From an uncultured Lachnospiraceae bacterium (GTDB lineage: Bacteria > Bacillota > Clostridia > Lachnospirales > Lachnospiraceae): DNA of 64,000 bases. The stretch lies in contig CALWQT010000002.1 of NCBI GenBank assembly GCA_944383765.1, positions 124,001 to 188,000 on the forward strand. Reading direction: 5' to 3'. A program made the translations under genes and the position numbers. The notes under the pieces were generated by a model. The model did no database searches, was not told the origin of the DNA, and saw only the letters and a program-made list of their open reading frames with translations. Below, in pieces: positions 1 to 9,129 of this stretch (the first letter of the stretch is position 1; the number at the start of each line of letters is the position of its first letter).

Positions 1-899
1 ACTTGATACCTAGTAGTATATTTAAAACTGTATTTGGGTTAAACTTAAGAAATTTTATAAAACCATACATAACGGTTATCAAAGACTATACCCAGGAAAA
101 AGTATTTGATAATGCATTGGTCAAGTCCTCAATTATGGTATTAGATAAGCAAAGACAACAAGGTGTATTACACTATAGGGATATGACTTTAGAAAAAGAA
201 ATAAATATTCCGGTAAATCAATTGACAGATAAATGGTTTTTTACAGAGAATTTAGCAAATGGAATGCATCGATTTGGAGATTATTTCAAGGTGTCTCATG
301 TGGTGGCAACATTGTTGAACGAAGCTTATGTAATCAAAGAAGAAGATTATCAAGAAACAGAGCAAGGATTTCTTTGTAAAGGGCATAATATAGAAAGAGA
401 TATGGTGAGAGATACAGCAACTCCTAGATCCTTACGGTATCAGAAGAATGAAAAAATCATATTTCCGTATATGTATGATGATGGACATTTAGTAAGATTT
501 GAAGAAGGAGAATTCGAAACAAATTATCCAGAAGCAGCGGCGTATTTGAATGATTTTCGAGATGATTTGGACGAGCGTCAAAGTGATACTAGTGCAAAAT
601 GGTATGAATATGGGAGGTCACAGGCACTTGCTGGATTGGACAGTGATAAATTACTTATCTCAACAGTTATTACTGAGAATGTAGCTGTGTATAGACTTAC
701 CAGAGAATGTATTCCGTATGCGGGAATGTATATTGTTAGATGTGAAGGCAATAATGAATATACATTGGAGGATGCAATACGTATTTTAGAAAGTAGAGAT
801 TTTAGGCAATATGTGTTGGATGTAGGAATACATATTAGTGGAAGTTCTTTAAGAATAACATCAAAGGATGTTGAAGATTACAGATTTGAGGAGGAATAG
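1..899 (+). CDS. DNA methyltransferase C-terminal part (Eco57I/TaqI-like), cut by window edge
   Basis: The frame is open to the left edge, so only the last ~298 residues are visible. They begin in the end of an N6-adenine methyltransferase fold: the stretch IPSSIF...LR.FI followed by KVFDNALVKSSIMVLDK matches the segment after the catalytic NPPY motif in this family. A target-recognition region follows, containing VVATLLNEAYVI and KWYEYGRSQAL, the latter typical of TaqI/Eco57I-like specificity domains. The catalytic motif itself lies outside the window. The gene ends 1 nt before the ATG of the GHKL ATPase gene, so the two are co-transcribed. It probably modifies host DNA for the adjacent restriction-like system. 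It could be a stand-alone methylase, a type IIG enzyme or a PglX-like protein; the missing N-terminus decides this. The family call is from motif recognition, not a database search. Confidence 0.68.
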   Translation, partial: LIPSSIFKTVFGLNLRNFIKPYITVIKDYTQEKVFDNALVKSSIMVLDKQRQQGVLHYRDMTLEKEINIPVNQLTDKWFFTENLANGMHRFGDYFKVSHVVATLLNEAYVIKEEDYQETEQGFLCKGHNIERDMVRDTATPRSLRYQKNEKIIFPYMYDDGHLVRFEEGEFETNYPEAAAYLNDFRDDLDERQSDTSAKWYEYGRSQALAGLDSDKLLISTVITENVAVYRLTRECIPYAGMYIVRCEGNNEYTLEDAIRILESRDFRQYVLDVGIHISGSSLRITSKDVEDYRFEEE

Positions 900-900
900 T

Positions 901-3168
901 ATGGCTAGAATACCATTTAATGTTAGTGCAAAAACTGCTAGGCTTATTGGACGTGAAAATGTATCTAATTTAGAGGGCGCATTAATCGAGTTGATAAAAA
1001 ATACATATGATGCAGATGCAAAAAAATGCGTAGTTTATTATGAGAGTTCAACAGACAGATTATTCATAATTGATAATGGAATTGGAATGAATAAAGATGT
1101 CATTATAAATAATTGGATGACAATCGGGAATTCGACTAAAAAAGAAAGTGTATTCACAAAGTCAGGTCGAGTAAATACAGGTGAAAAAGGTATTGGAAGA
1201 TTTGCATTAGACCGTATATCTGAGAAATGTACAATGCTAACTGTGAGTAAAGATGAAAGATTTGAATGGTTGGTTAATTGGGAGAATTTTGATTCATCAG
1301 AAATGATAACAGACACATATGCTGAGTTAAATGATATTTCGGAGAATATCCCAGAGTTTTTGAGTGACTTAGGCAATGAATTTTTATGTGATATGCTAAA
1401 AAGTGACTTCACAGGAACTGGTACTTGTTTTGTATTAGAAAATCTTAGAGATCAGTGGAATGAAGTAGTAATCGAAAGAGTAAAAAGTAGCTTACAGAAG
1501 TTGCTTCCGCCTATGGAAAATAATGTTTTTGAATTATTCTTTTTTTTACAAGGTACAAAGACAAAAGATGCCAGAATTTTGCCGGATTTACTAAATGAAT
1601 ATGATTACAAATTACATTTTGAAGTTGATGACTTTGGTGAGTGTACTATTCAGATTCATAGAAATGAATTCTTTTTTGGCGCACAGTTTGAAAAAATCAT
1701 GAAAAAAGCGGATTTTTCGGATGAAGATAGGGAATATTTTAATGACAAGTTAATAATAAAAGAGGGTAGTATTTATGATTTCCTTCCTGGTGTAGAGGAG
1801 AAAATAAATATTGGGCCTTTTTCGGGAGATATTTATTTTTATAAGTTGGTATTACAATCGGATAACCAAGAAAAATATTATTATAAAAATTTTGTTACAA
1901 AGCGTACAAATTTTAAAGAATTGAGTGGAATAAAAATATATAGGGATGATTTTTTAGTTCGTCCATATGGAATATATGGAACTACAGGGTACGATTGGTT
2001 GGATTTATCAACAAGGAAGGCTGAATCGCCAGCAGCAGTGTCACATAAATCGGGTAGTTGGCGAGTGCAAGCAAATCAAATATGTGGACAAATAAGAATA
2101 TCTAGATTGAATGATAATTTGCCAGATAAATCGAGTAGAGAAGGAATTGTAGAAACAAAAGAGTTTAAATTATTTAGAGAATTAGTTGTGAATTTCATTG
2201 AAAAATTGGAGGAAGATAGACAGTATGTAATAAGAAAATTAGACCAACTATATAAAAGTACAGCAAAAGGTGAACAGGCGTTAAAGATTGCAAAAGAGGA
2301 ATTAAATAAATATAAAAAAGAAGAGGGCGAAAAAGAACGGAATAATAAAGATAATGAGGCTGATAGTGAAAAAAAGCAGAGTTATGAAAATTTTCATAAA
2401 GCGATAAGTTATCAAGAAGAGCGTATCCAAGATTTACAAGAAGAAATGGGGCTTTTGAGAACCTTGGCTACAACAGGAATAGTTGTAAATACTTATATTC
2501 ATGAAATAAAGGCATTAACAACGCAATTAAATGTTGGTGTAAAAGAGGCTTATGCATGTCTTGAAGAGGATAATGATATCATCTCGGCAAAAGAAGAGTT
2601 AAAAAAGCTAAGAGTTTTGAAAGAGAAATTCAATTCTTGGTTTAAAGTGACAATAGATGCTGTTGAAATGGACAAGAGAAAAAGAAAAAAGGAAAATATA
2701 GGAAATATAATACAAAATAGCATTAGTAAATGGAAAAGTGTTCAAAATAATAAAATAGATTATGTATATGTCGAGAACGAGGAAATTGATATACGTTGTT
2801 TCCCTTTTGACTTTGAGACAATTATAAGTAATTTAGTAACAAATAGTAGTACAATATTTAAGAATCATAAAGTTGAAAAACCTACGATAAAAATAGAGAT
2901 AGGTAGAAAGGATGACAAGTTTTATATAAAATATAGTGATAATGGTCCTGGATTGTGTGAGGCTTTTAAAAGGGAACCACAAAAAATTCTTAAGCATGGT
3001 GTTACTGATAGAAGAAATGCAAATGGTGAAGTAGTAGGAACAGGAATGGGACTTTGGATTGTTGACAGCATAATTCAGAATTATAAAGGGTATATAGATT
3101 TAAGGAAAAACATTGAAAAAGAGAATGGCTTTTTTATGGATTTATTTTTTGAAGGAAGGGAGAATTAA
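901..3168 (+). CDS. MORC-like GHKL ATPase fused to a histidine-kinase core
   Basis: The ATG at 901 was chosen because GAGGAGG lies 6 nt upstream and the Hsp90-like fold begins at once. An in-frame TTG at 868 lies inside the previous gene. The 755-residue protein has two nucleotide-binding folds. The N-terminal one is MORC/MutL/Hsp90-like (LIELIKNTYDADA, DNGIGM, GEKGIGRFALD). A central region of about 370 residues follows, then a Lys/Glu-rich coiled coil near residues 465-520. A histidine-kinase core ends the protein: an H-box with YIHEIKAL (His534), an N-box with NLVTNSS, then DNGPGL and GTGMGLWIVD. No membrane segment is seen, so it is cytoplasmic. MORC-like GHKL ATPases are known in prokaryotic restriction-type operons. 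The second kinase domain and the receiver encoded immediately downstream suggest signalling by phosphotransfer. That role is inferred. Confidence 0.8.
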   Translation: MARIPFNVSAKTARLIGRENVSNLEGALIELIKNTYDADAKKCVVYYESSTDRLFIIDNGIGMNKDVIINNWMTIGNSTKKESVFTKSGRVNTGEKGIGRFALDRISEKCTMLTVSKDERFEWLVNWENFDSSEMITDTYAELNDISENIPEFLSDLGNEFLCDMLKSDFTGTGTCFVLENLRDQWNEVVIERVKSSLQKLLPPMENNVFELFFFLQGTKTKDARILPDLLNEYDYKLHFEVDDFGECTIQIHRNEFFFGAQFEKIMKKADFSDEDREYFNDKLIIKEGSIYDFLPGVEEKINIGPFSGDIYFYKLVLQSDNQEKYYYKNFVTKRTNFKELSGIKIYRDDFLVRPYGIYGTTGYDWLDLSTRKAESPAAVSHKSGSWRVQANQICGQIRISRLNDNLPDKSSREGIVETKEFKLFRELVVNFIEKLEEDRQYVIRKLDQLYKSTAKGEQALKIAKEELNKYKKEEGEKERNNKDNEADSEKKQSYENFHKAISYQEERIQDLQEEMGLLRTLATTGIVVNTYIHEIKALTTQLNVGVKEAYACLEEDNDIISAKEELKKLRVLKEKFNSWFKVTIDAVEMDKRKRKKENIGNIIQNSISKWKSVQNNKIDYVYVENEEIDIRCFPFDFETIISNLVTNSSTIFKNHKVEKPTIKIEIGRKDDKFYIKYSDNGPGLCEAFKREPQKILKHGVTDRRNANGEVVGTGMGLWIVDSIIQNYKGYIDLRKNIEKENGFFMDLFFEGREN

Positions 3169-3171
3169 TTG

Positions 3172-3810
3172 ATGAGAATTGGTTATTTGGATGATGAATA
3201 TGATATCTTAAAAAGTGCAATTCGTAGTTTGAAGAAATATGACATAGAAATAGTTGCGTTAAAGAATATTGATGATGTGACAAATATTACTATGTTAACA
3301 GATGCCATTATTTCTGATTCATTAGAATGTTTACTGGTAGATTATGATTTAATGAAGTTAGAATCTAAAGTGTATGGTACGCAAATTATTAAAGATATTA
3401 ATGAGATTTTACCAGATTTTACATGTTTTTTGCTAACTAACTTTACAGAACAGGGTATAAACGAAAAGATTGTGCAAAAAGTTTTCGTACAAGATAAGGC
3501 TATATTTGCGGAAGAGGATGATTCGCAAGAGTTTTGCAATTTTGTTAATAAAATAAAGAATAGTGTCGAGTGTTTTCGAAAAAGATTAGAGGTAACAAAG
3601 TTGGAATATGAGAAGTTGGTTGAAAAGAAAAAAGAAAGGCAAATTTCAGCAAGTGAAGAGGATAAGTTTATATATCTGTATAAAGTTTTGTCATCATATG
3701 ATTATGTAGATAAAATGCCTGATATTTTAGTCAGAAACAGTACTCAGGATACTTTAGAGGATATGTTAGCGACATTAAAAGAGTTTAAGCAGTGTTTACG
3801 AAAGGAGTAA
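3172..3810 (+). CDS. receiver-only response regulator
   Basis: A 212-residue protein starting at ATG 3172, with an in-frame TTG at 3169 and GGAAGGGAG upstream. It starts 3 nt after the kinase stop, so the two are translationally linked. The first ~120 residues form a CheY-like receiver: the acidic pair D7-D8 in YLDDE, the phospho-acceptor D57 in LLVDYDL, the Thr in LLTNF and the Lys in VQDKAIF. The remaining ~95 residues are charged and helical and carry no recognisable DNA-binding or enzymatic output domain. It is therefore likely to pass phosphate or a conformational signal to a partner, plausibly the HNH nuclease next door. The pairing with the upstream kinase rests on adjacency and intact phosphorelay residues. 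Confidence 0.78.
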   Translation: MRIGYLDDEYDILKSAIRSLKKYDIEIVALKNIDDVTNITMLTDAIISDSLECLLVDYDLMKLESKVYGTQIIKDINEILPDFTCFLLTNFTEQGINEKIVQKVFVQDKAIFAEEDDSQEFCNFVNKIKNSVECFRKRLEVTKLEYEKLVEKKKERQISASEEDKFIYLYKVLSSYDYVDKMPDILVRNSTQDTLEDMLATLKEFKQCLRKE

Positions 3811-3814
3811 AACA

Positions 3815-4420
3815 GTGTATAGAGTACATGGTGATAAAGTAATAAGAAGAAGAACGAATTATCGTGAAGAAAATGATATACAGAAATATACAAAGATACT
3901 CAAAGAAGATTTTGGAAATATGTGTGGATATTGTGGGAAAGATTTTAATATAATTAAATGTCCATATCAGAAGGATCATCTAATTCCAGAAGATATTGCA
4001 AAAAAGGTTGGAAGATTGGATTTGTTGACTGATTATAATAATCTAGTTTATACATGTCGTGTTTGCAACAGAAATAAGTGGAACAATTGGCCATTTGATA
4101 ATGTTGATAAGATACATGATGATAAGGTAGGATTTGTTGATCCGGCAACAGACGAATTTGATGAACATATGATGAGAGATGAAACTGGTAGAATTGTGCC
4201 TAAAACCCAAGTGGGAAATTATATGTACAAAATTTTTAATTTTTCTAATCGATTAACAGAGGTATGGTGGAAACTATCAGTCATATCAAAAGAAATAAAT
4301 GAAATAGATAGTATATTAGAAAAAGAGGAAACTGTAGATGGATTAAAACAGTATTGGAGATTACATAGACAATTTGATAGTTTCATTGAAAGCTTAAAGA
4401 AAGCAAATGAAAGTATTTAA
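3815..4420 (+). CDS. HNH endonuclease
   Basis: A GTG start at 3815 is supported by AAAGGAG at 3801-3807. The gene follows the receiver gene by 4 nt. The 201-residue product has a zinc-type HNH module in its first half: CGYCGKDF, then KDHLIPE with the catalytic Asp-His, then NNLVYTCRVCNRNKW with the Asn and the second Cys pair. The C-terminal ~90 residues are helical and unassigned. It is the last gene of the AT-rich four-gene cluster and the only clear nuclease, so it is probably the DNA-cutting effector. Directly downstream the base composition changes and insertion-sequence debris begins. Confidence 0.8.
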   Translation: MYRVHGDKVIRRRTNYREENDIQKYTKILKEDFGNMCGYCGKDFNIIKCPYQKDHLIPEDIAKKVGRLDLLTDYNNLVYTCRVCNRNKWNNWPFDNVDKIHDDKVGFVDPATDEFDEHMMRDETGRIVPKTQVGNYMYKIFNFSNRLTEVWWKLSVISKEINEIDSILEKEETVDGLKQYWRLHRQFDSFIESLKKANESI

Positions 4421-4432
4421 ATGATATTGATT

Positions 4433-4522
4433 ATTCCGGGGCTCTCTGAGCCATCTGTCCGGACTTTGAGAGCCACCATTCCGGAGAATGAGAGCCATAT
4501 ATTCCGGTAATTCAGAGCCACC
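4433..4522 (+). repeat. IS21-type terminal tandem repeats, four 22-23 bp units
   Basis: Four imperfect head-to-tail copies lie at 4433-4454, 4455-4477, 4478-4500 and 4501-4522. Each has the pattern ATTCCGG, a variable centre, then GAGAGCCA. They sit just before a truncated istA gene. Multiple terminal repeats that bind transposase are a feature of IS21-family ends, so this is read as the left end of that element. Confidence 0.72.
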
Positions 4523-4605
4523 TTATTGGGCTCTACTACATATATTTCCTTTATACTGTAAATACACATCTTTGATGTGAATACAGATAAAGGAGGTCGT
4601 AAGTT

Positions 4606-4869
4606 ATGACCAAGTATCGTGAAATCCTACGCTTGAAAAGCTTAGGGTTCAGTGAGAGGAACATCGCACAAAGTTGCGGTGTATCCAGAAACACAGTCGC
4701 CAAGGTTTTGAAAAAGGCAGCGGAAATCAATCTTTCATGGCCGCTGGATTTTGACATGACCGACAGCGCACTAGAGGAGCTGATGTTTCCCAAGGATAAG
4801 TCGGCAACGAATAAACGTATGCCGAACTTTGACTACATCCGCAAAGAACTTCTGCGGAACGGCGGGTAG
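4606..4869 (+). pseudogene. istA: IS21-family transposase IstA, N-terminal fragment
   Basis: The 87-residue frame starts with a strong AAAGGAGG site and a helix-turn-helix (EILRLKSLGFSERNIAQSCG then VSRNTVAKVLKKA) typical of IstA N-termini. It continues through the conserved PNFDYIRKELLRNG segment and stops. Full IstA proteins are about 400-500 residues and carry a DDE catalytic core, which is absent here, as is istB. The break coincides with the left end of the following IS3-type element near 4866. A dead remnant. Confidence 0.8.
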
Positions 4870-4920
4870 GGGGGTGCGGACAAAAAGTTGGACTGAATAG
4901 CATGTCAGGGAGGATGAATC

Positions 4921-6000
4921 ATGTATTCAGAAGAACAATATCGCAAAGCCCTTGAAGTTTATGAACAAACAAAATCTGTAACACAAACAATAACTATTTT
5001 AGGATATCCAGCGTGCAGACAAACTTTGTATAACTGGATCAATCGAAAACGAAGGCTTCCGGAAGAATGGTCTACTTTCCGCGGCTATAATACGAAGGAG
5101 CACCCCAGGCATCCATCTCTTAATTTAAAACTTGAGGCACTTCATCGTTGCTTTGAATTAGGAGAAGATGTACAATCAGTATCAAATGAAATAGGATATA
5201 GTACGGCAAGTATTTATACCTGGCGGAAAAAATATATTCAGAAAGGTACGGCTGGGTTAATGAGATCATCAAAAGAAAGGTCCAGAGGAAGTCTGCAGGA
5301 AGGTGTTCCAGCCTCTTTTAAGGAAGTTGAAGAGTTAAAGTCTAAAATGCAGGAGATGCAGCTGGAGATAGATATCTTAAAAGAAACGATCGATGTACTA
5401 AAAAAAGACCCAGGCATCAGCAAAATCCCTTTAAACAACAGGGAAAAGGCAGTGATTGTTGATGCTTTAAAAAGAAAATACACACTGCCTTTATTGCTGA
5501 AAAAACTTACACTGGCCAAAAGCAGTTATTACTATCAAAAGAAACGGTTAAGTTTTACTGCAAAACACGAGAACGATTACAAGTTCATTGTATCTGCATT
5601 TTATGAAAACAAACAGAGATATGGTTATCGCCGTATTAAAGTATTACTTGACAGAAAAGGTCATCCTATATCTAAAAAAGTAATTCGCTGTATTATGCAT
5701 GAAAACAGCATGATTGTAAGGTGCAGGAATGCAAGAAAATATAGTTCTTATCGGGGTGAAATCAGCCCTGATGTTCCAAACGTCATAAAGAGGAACTTTC
5801 GAGCCAATAAGCCAAATCAGAAATGTCTTAGGGGTGTGACAGAATTCTCCATTCCTGCAGGAAAAGTATATTTATCGCCAATGATAGATTGCTATGATGG
5901 AATGCCAGTTGCATGGAATATAAACAGCACCCCTGATGCCGCATTGGTAAATGCCATGCTTGATCAGGCAATACACTGTCTGAATATACCAGTGCGCTGA
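4921..6000 (+). pseudogene. IS3-family transposase, C-terminally truncated
   Basis: A single 359-residue frame with GGGAGG upstream of the ATG. It contains helix-turn-helix segments (around residues 25-50 and 60-115), a leucine-zipper-like heptad region (VEELKSKMQEMQLEIDILKE), the HTH_21-like segment YGYRRIKVLLDRKGHPISKK, and the start of the rve integrase core. Two defects are visible. The first catalytic Asp, normally in a TDVTEF-like motif, is Gly (RGVTEF). The protein also ends before the second Asp (HSDxGxQY) and the Glu. The last residues come from the IS256 junction. Inactive. The orfA and orfB parts lie in one frame here, without the usual frameshift. Confidence 0.82.
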
Positions 6001-6171
6001 AGAGACCGTTTCAGGTTTTGTGTAAATTCAAAAAAACTGATATAAGATATGTCATTAGTTATTCTGGGCAGAGCCGATTTTTTGAGGTTCTGCCCTTGCT
6101 TGTATTATAATGCAGTTTCCGGACATGTCAAGCAGGGCTGGCTCTGCCAGCCCTGTCAGGCCAGAAACAGC

Positions 6172-6757
6172 TTATAATCCAGATAATCGTTCTTCGAAAA
6201 ATATCTCCAGCTGCGAATGGATCTGCCCCCAATCCTGCCGGTGTCCAGTCCATTTTTTTGTGATATCCATCATGGCCAGATACAGCATTTTCAGAAGACT
6301 GTCATCAGAAGGAAATACCGTTTTGGATTTGGTGACCTTTCGGAGCTGACGGTTAAATCCTTCGATGGCATTGGTAGTATAGATCAGACGCCGGACCGCT
6401 TCGGGATACTTGAAATACGTTGAAAGTTTCGCCCAGTTGTCCTTCCATGATTTTGCGATTTTGGGATATTTCCCGCTCCATTTCTCATCAAAGCCATCCA
6501 GTTCAGCCAGTGCGATTTCTTCTGTTGGGGCTGCATATACACGTTTCAGATCAGCCATCAGCGGTTTAAGCTCCTTGTAGGAAACAAACTTTGTTGTATT
6601 CCGGATCTGGTGGATAATGCATTGCTGGATCTCTGTATCCGGAAAAACAGCTTCAATTGCCTGGGGAAATCCGGTCAGCCCGTCCACACACGCGATCAGG
6701 ATATCCTCCACGCCACGATTCTTTAATCCATTCAGGATGGAGAGCCAGAATTTCGGG
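6172..6757 (-). pseudogene. IS256-family (mutator-type) transposase, C-terminal half
   Basis: The fragment of about 195 residues reads from KFWLSILNGLKNRGVEDILI through ACVDGLTGFPQAIEAVFP, the CIIHQIRNTTKF motif and IYTTNAIEGFNRQLRKVTK to a natural C-terminus. It contains the second catalytic Asp region (CVDGL) and the Glu region (NAIEGFNR) of the DDE core. The N-terminal ~190 residues, including the DNA-binding domain and first Asp, are missing. A terminal sequence (ACCGTTTCAGGTTTTGTGT) at 6004-6022 matches an IS256-type end, and an exact inverted repeat (CAGGGCTGGC/GCCAGCCCTG) lies at 6133-6155 just past the stop. Inactive. Confidence 0.82.
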
Positions 6758-6837
6758 AATATCCCAAAAAATGTCCGCACCCCCTTGTGTCAAGATTTTT
6801 TCGCAAAAGTAAAATTTAGCCGTTTGGTAGTCGGCAG

Positions 6838-7545
6838 TCAACCGGCTATGATATCAGACAACAGATCCTCCTCTTCTTTGAACAGATGATCCATGTTCAT
6901 GTAGCGTCTGGCTCCCCAGCTGGTTGCTGCTACATGACGCAGTCTGGCACATACGAGCATCAGAGCACTCTGCCCATCGGGAAAAGCGCCGATTGCTTTT
7001 GTCCGGCGTTTGATCTCACGATTGAGACGCTCAATGGTATTGTTTGTCCGGATTCGGGTCCAGTGCTGTGTAGGAAAGTCCATATAGGTTAAAGCTTCTT
7101 TTATGCCATCTTCAACCTTTTATGTAGCTTTCCCCAGTTTCATGGCCTTAAGCATAAGAGCTACGGATTTCATCTTGTTTCGGGGTGTAACAGAAAAAAT
7201 GTTCCTGTAAAAATGTACCGTGCAACGCTGATATCTAGCCTCCGGAAAGACTTCCGGGATGGTTTCCAGCATATCGAGACTTTTATCGCCGATGATCAGA
7301 CGTACGCCAGTAAGCCCACGTTCTTTCAGCCATACAAAAAAACAACGCCAGCTCTCATGATCATCTTTCATGCCTTCAGCAGCACCAGGGATTTCACGTC
7401 ATCTATCCTGGCTGATACCGATTGCAACCAGGACGGAAACATTCTGAATCTCACCACCCCAGCTGTGTTTCAAGTAGACGCCATCTATATAAACATAGGG
7501 ATATTCCCCGGAAAGAGGACGGGTACGCCATGTTCCAATTTATTA
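6838..7545 (-). pseudogene. second IS256-family transposase, internally broken
   Basis: Read on the minus strand, the remnant runs RPLSGEYPYVYIDGVYLKHS, an in-frame stop near 7401, KDDHESWRCFFVWLKERGL, RLIIGDKSLDML, QRCTVHFYRNIFS, a deletion, an in-frame TAA near 7119, then HWTRIRTNNTIERLNREIKR and a natural C-terminus. The catalytic segments IDGVYL, GDKS and NNTIERLNR are recognisable, and the sequence clearly differs from the IS256-type remnant to its left. The N-terminus is absent. Two nonsense codons and a shortened middle make it a pseudogene. Confidence 0.8.
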
Positions 7546-7565
7546 CAGTCGCATCAAAATCTTTG

Positions 7566-9004
7566 TTATTCTTTGGAAACTGGATTAAATGCAAGAATAG
7601 TATTATACATTCTATCAAAATTTTCGTCTTTCTGATTAGCTGAGTAAATGAAACTTTCCAATAATAACAGCAATTTCTCCTCATTTGCTTTGAGTAATTG
7701 ATTAAAGGTTTCTGACAGGATATCAATATCTATAGGACCGAATGAATGTTGAAATAAATGCCGGTACAGATCTTCGTCATCTTTATCACCATCTGACTCT
7801 GGAATAGGGTGTTCTCCGAGAAGATGAAAAGACATTTCACAAAGTGATTGGAAACAAACATCATCTTTAATCGTAAACAAACTTGTTGAAAGATTTACGA
7901 TTTTCCTCAATATTTCACCAGAACGGATATGGTATAACATTAACCGAAAACGGTCAAAAGCACCAGGAAATTTATTTTGAGAAAGATTATTCCGGATATT
8001 ATCCAACAAGTTTATGTCATTTAGTTTGCTTTCCTGGTACTCCATCTCCTCATCTTGCTGTTTCTCGAACTCTGGCAATATAGAAATCCTGGACAAGTAA
8101 ACAGATACTATATTTTTTTGAACTTCTTCTATGTTCCTGATACAACAATTCAATTCGTTTATGTGTTTATCCGTATATGTCCGATTTTCTCGTTCATAGT
8201 CTCTGCGGACGCTGGTTAATTGTTTCATAAGCTCTTCAGAGGGGATAATAAACTGTTGATAGACTCTGCAAAGATTAATCATTTGCTTTGAAAATGGAAA
8301 GGGTGACCTAATATTCTTATCCTGTTTCTTCATTTCGCTTTCTATGGCAGGGCTTTTCTCTTCCTGTTGTGTCTTTATTTTACAGATTTTGCTCAACTCG
8401 GTAAGTATTTCGTGAAAAAAGGTCTGTCGATCACCGTTAAAGCGGATACTGGTTAAAGAATGGTATTTATGGGATAGCCAAAAAAAAGGAATCTGTTTTT
8501 CTGTATCGCAACCAGAAGCATTGATTACATTGACGCTGTACAAAAGTGCAATATTTAATAATAAAGGCCAACTGTCAGATTGACGTAAGTTATCCTTAAA
8601 TGTTGTGAGTCCTGTGGTTTCTTCAATTTCTTTCAAAATTGATTCTCCAAAGTATTTTATAATATTTTTGTCGCTGCAAACATTGAAATTTAAAACATGA
8701 CAGATGCATTTGATCACAAGATCAGAAGAAATGGGAGTTGAAAAATTAACTTTAGTGCTTTTCTCCAGTTCTTCTGCTTTTTCAGAAGACAGTTTTTCAA
8801 AACCACTCAGAAAAGCCCGCTCATAAGACTCAATAGCATGAAGGGTATCATTGTCTTGAAACAGGCTGTGTGAAAAAAATCAGTGGATTGCCAGGCTATT
8901 CCCTGACTTACCGTTGAAATTTCCTTTAAGTCTCCGGGATACTCAGCAGTTGCATATTCATTGATCTGTATCTTTTCTCTTTTTGTTTCTTTGTTTGCTG
9001 ACAT
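7566..9004 (-). pseudogene. unknown ~480-residue protein, frameshifted at an A7/T7 run
   Basis: The start at 9004 has a strong AAGGAG site 5 nt away on the minus strand. The first frame encodes about 44 residues (MSANKETKREKIQINEY...) and then leaves frame at seven T (plus-strand A7, 8872-8878). One extra T restores a continuous reading (SHSLFQDNDTLHAIESYERA...) into the long downstream frame, which ends at 7566 with AFNPVSKE. The restored protein is hydrophilic and helical, with no signal peptide or membrane segment. I do not recognise the family. It is annotated as broken, but a phase-variable or slippery site, or a sequencing error, would look the same. Its 3' end lies about 20 nt from IS debris, so the C-terminus may also be altered. 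Confidence 0.6.
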
Positions 9005-9058
9005 ATTTTCTCCTTCGAAATCCCAACTCAGTTTTTGAAAATAAATTCGAACTACCCA

Positions 9059-9088
9059 CAGTGCACGGTTCGTTGTACACTGATTATA
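9059..9088 (-). promoter_or_regulatory. extended -10 promoter with overlapping inverted repeat for the 9004 gene
   Basis: On the minus strand the sequence TGATATAAT forms an extended -10 (TATAAT at 9088-9083). Just downstream, where transcription would start, lies an inverted repeat CAGTGCAC/GTACACTG (9059-9066 and 9075-9082, 7 of 8 pairs, 8-nt spacer). The gene start is about 55 nt further on. The layout fits repression by a dimeric regulator; the regulator is unknown. Confidence 0.5.
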
Positions 9089-9129
9089 TCATACCACAGG
9101 AAAGTGAGAAAGGAGAAAGGAAAAACGAA

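Larger units (their letters stand above)
4430..7545. mobile_element. nest of decayed insertion sequences (IS21, IS3, two IS256-family remnants)
   Basis: Four transposase remnants lie edge to edge with no host gene between them: an IS21-type left end plus the start of istA, an IS3-type element lacking its C-terminus, the C-terminal half of an IS256-type transposase (minus), and an internally broken second IS256-type transposase (minus). Each truncation falls at the junction with the next element, for example IS21/IS3 near 4866, IS3/IS256 near 6000 and IS256/IS256 near 6757. This suggests successive insertion and deletion. None looks able to transpose by itself. The block separates the AT-rich defence-like cluster from the second accessory cassette and marks this side of the window as a recombination hot spot. 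Confidence 0.8.

Noticed and set aside
4433-4522. Tandem repeats as a small CRISPR array
   Set aside because: Units are imperfect and contiguous, without unique spacers, and lie at the end of an IS21-type element.
6110-7643. Plus-strand open frames within the IS256 region (for example 7213-7635)
   Set aside because: They are opposite recognisable transposase sequence on the minus strand.
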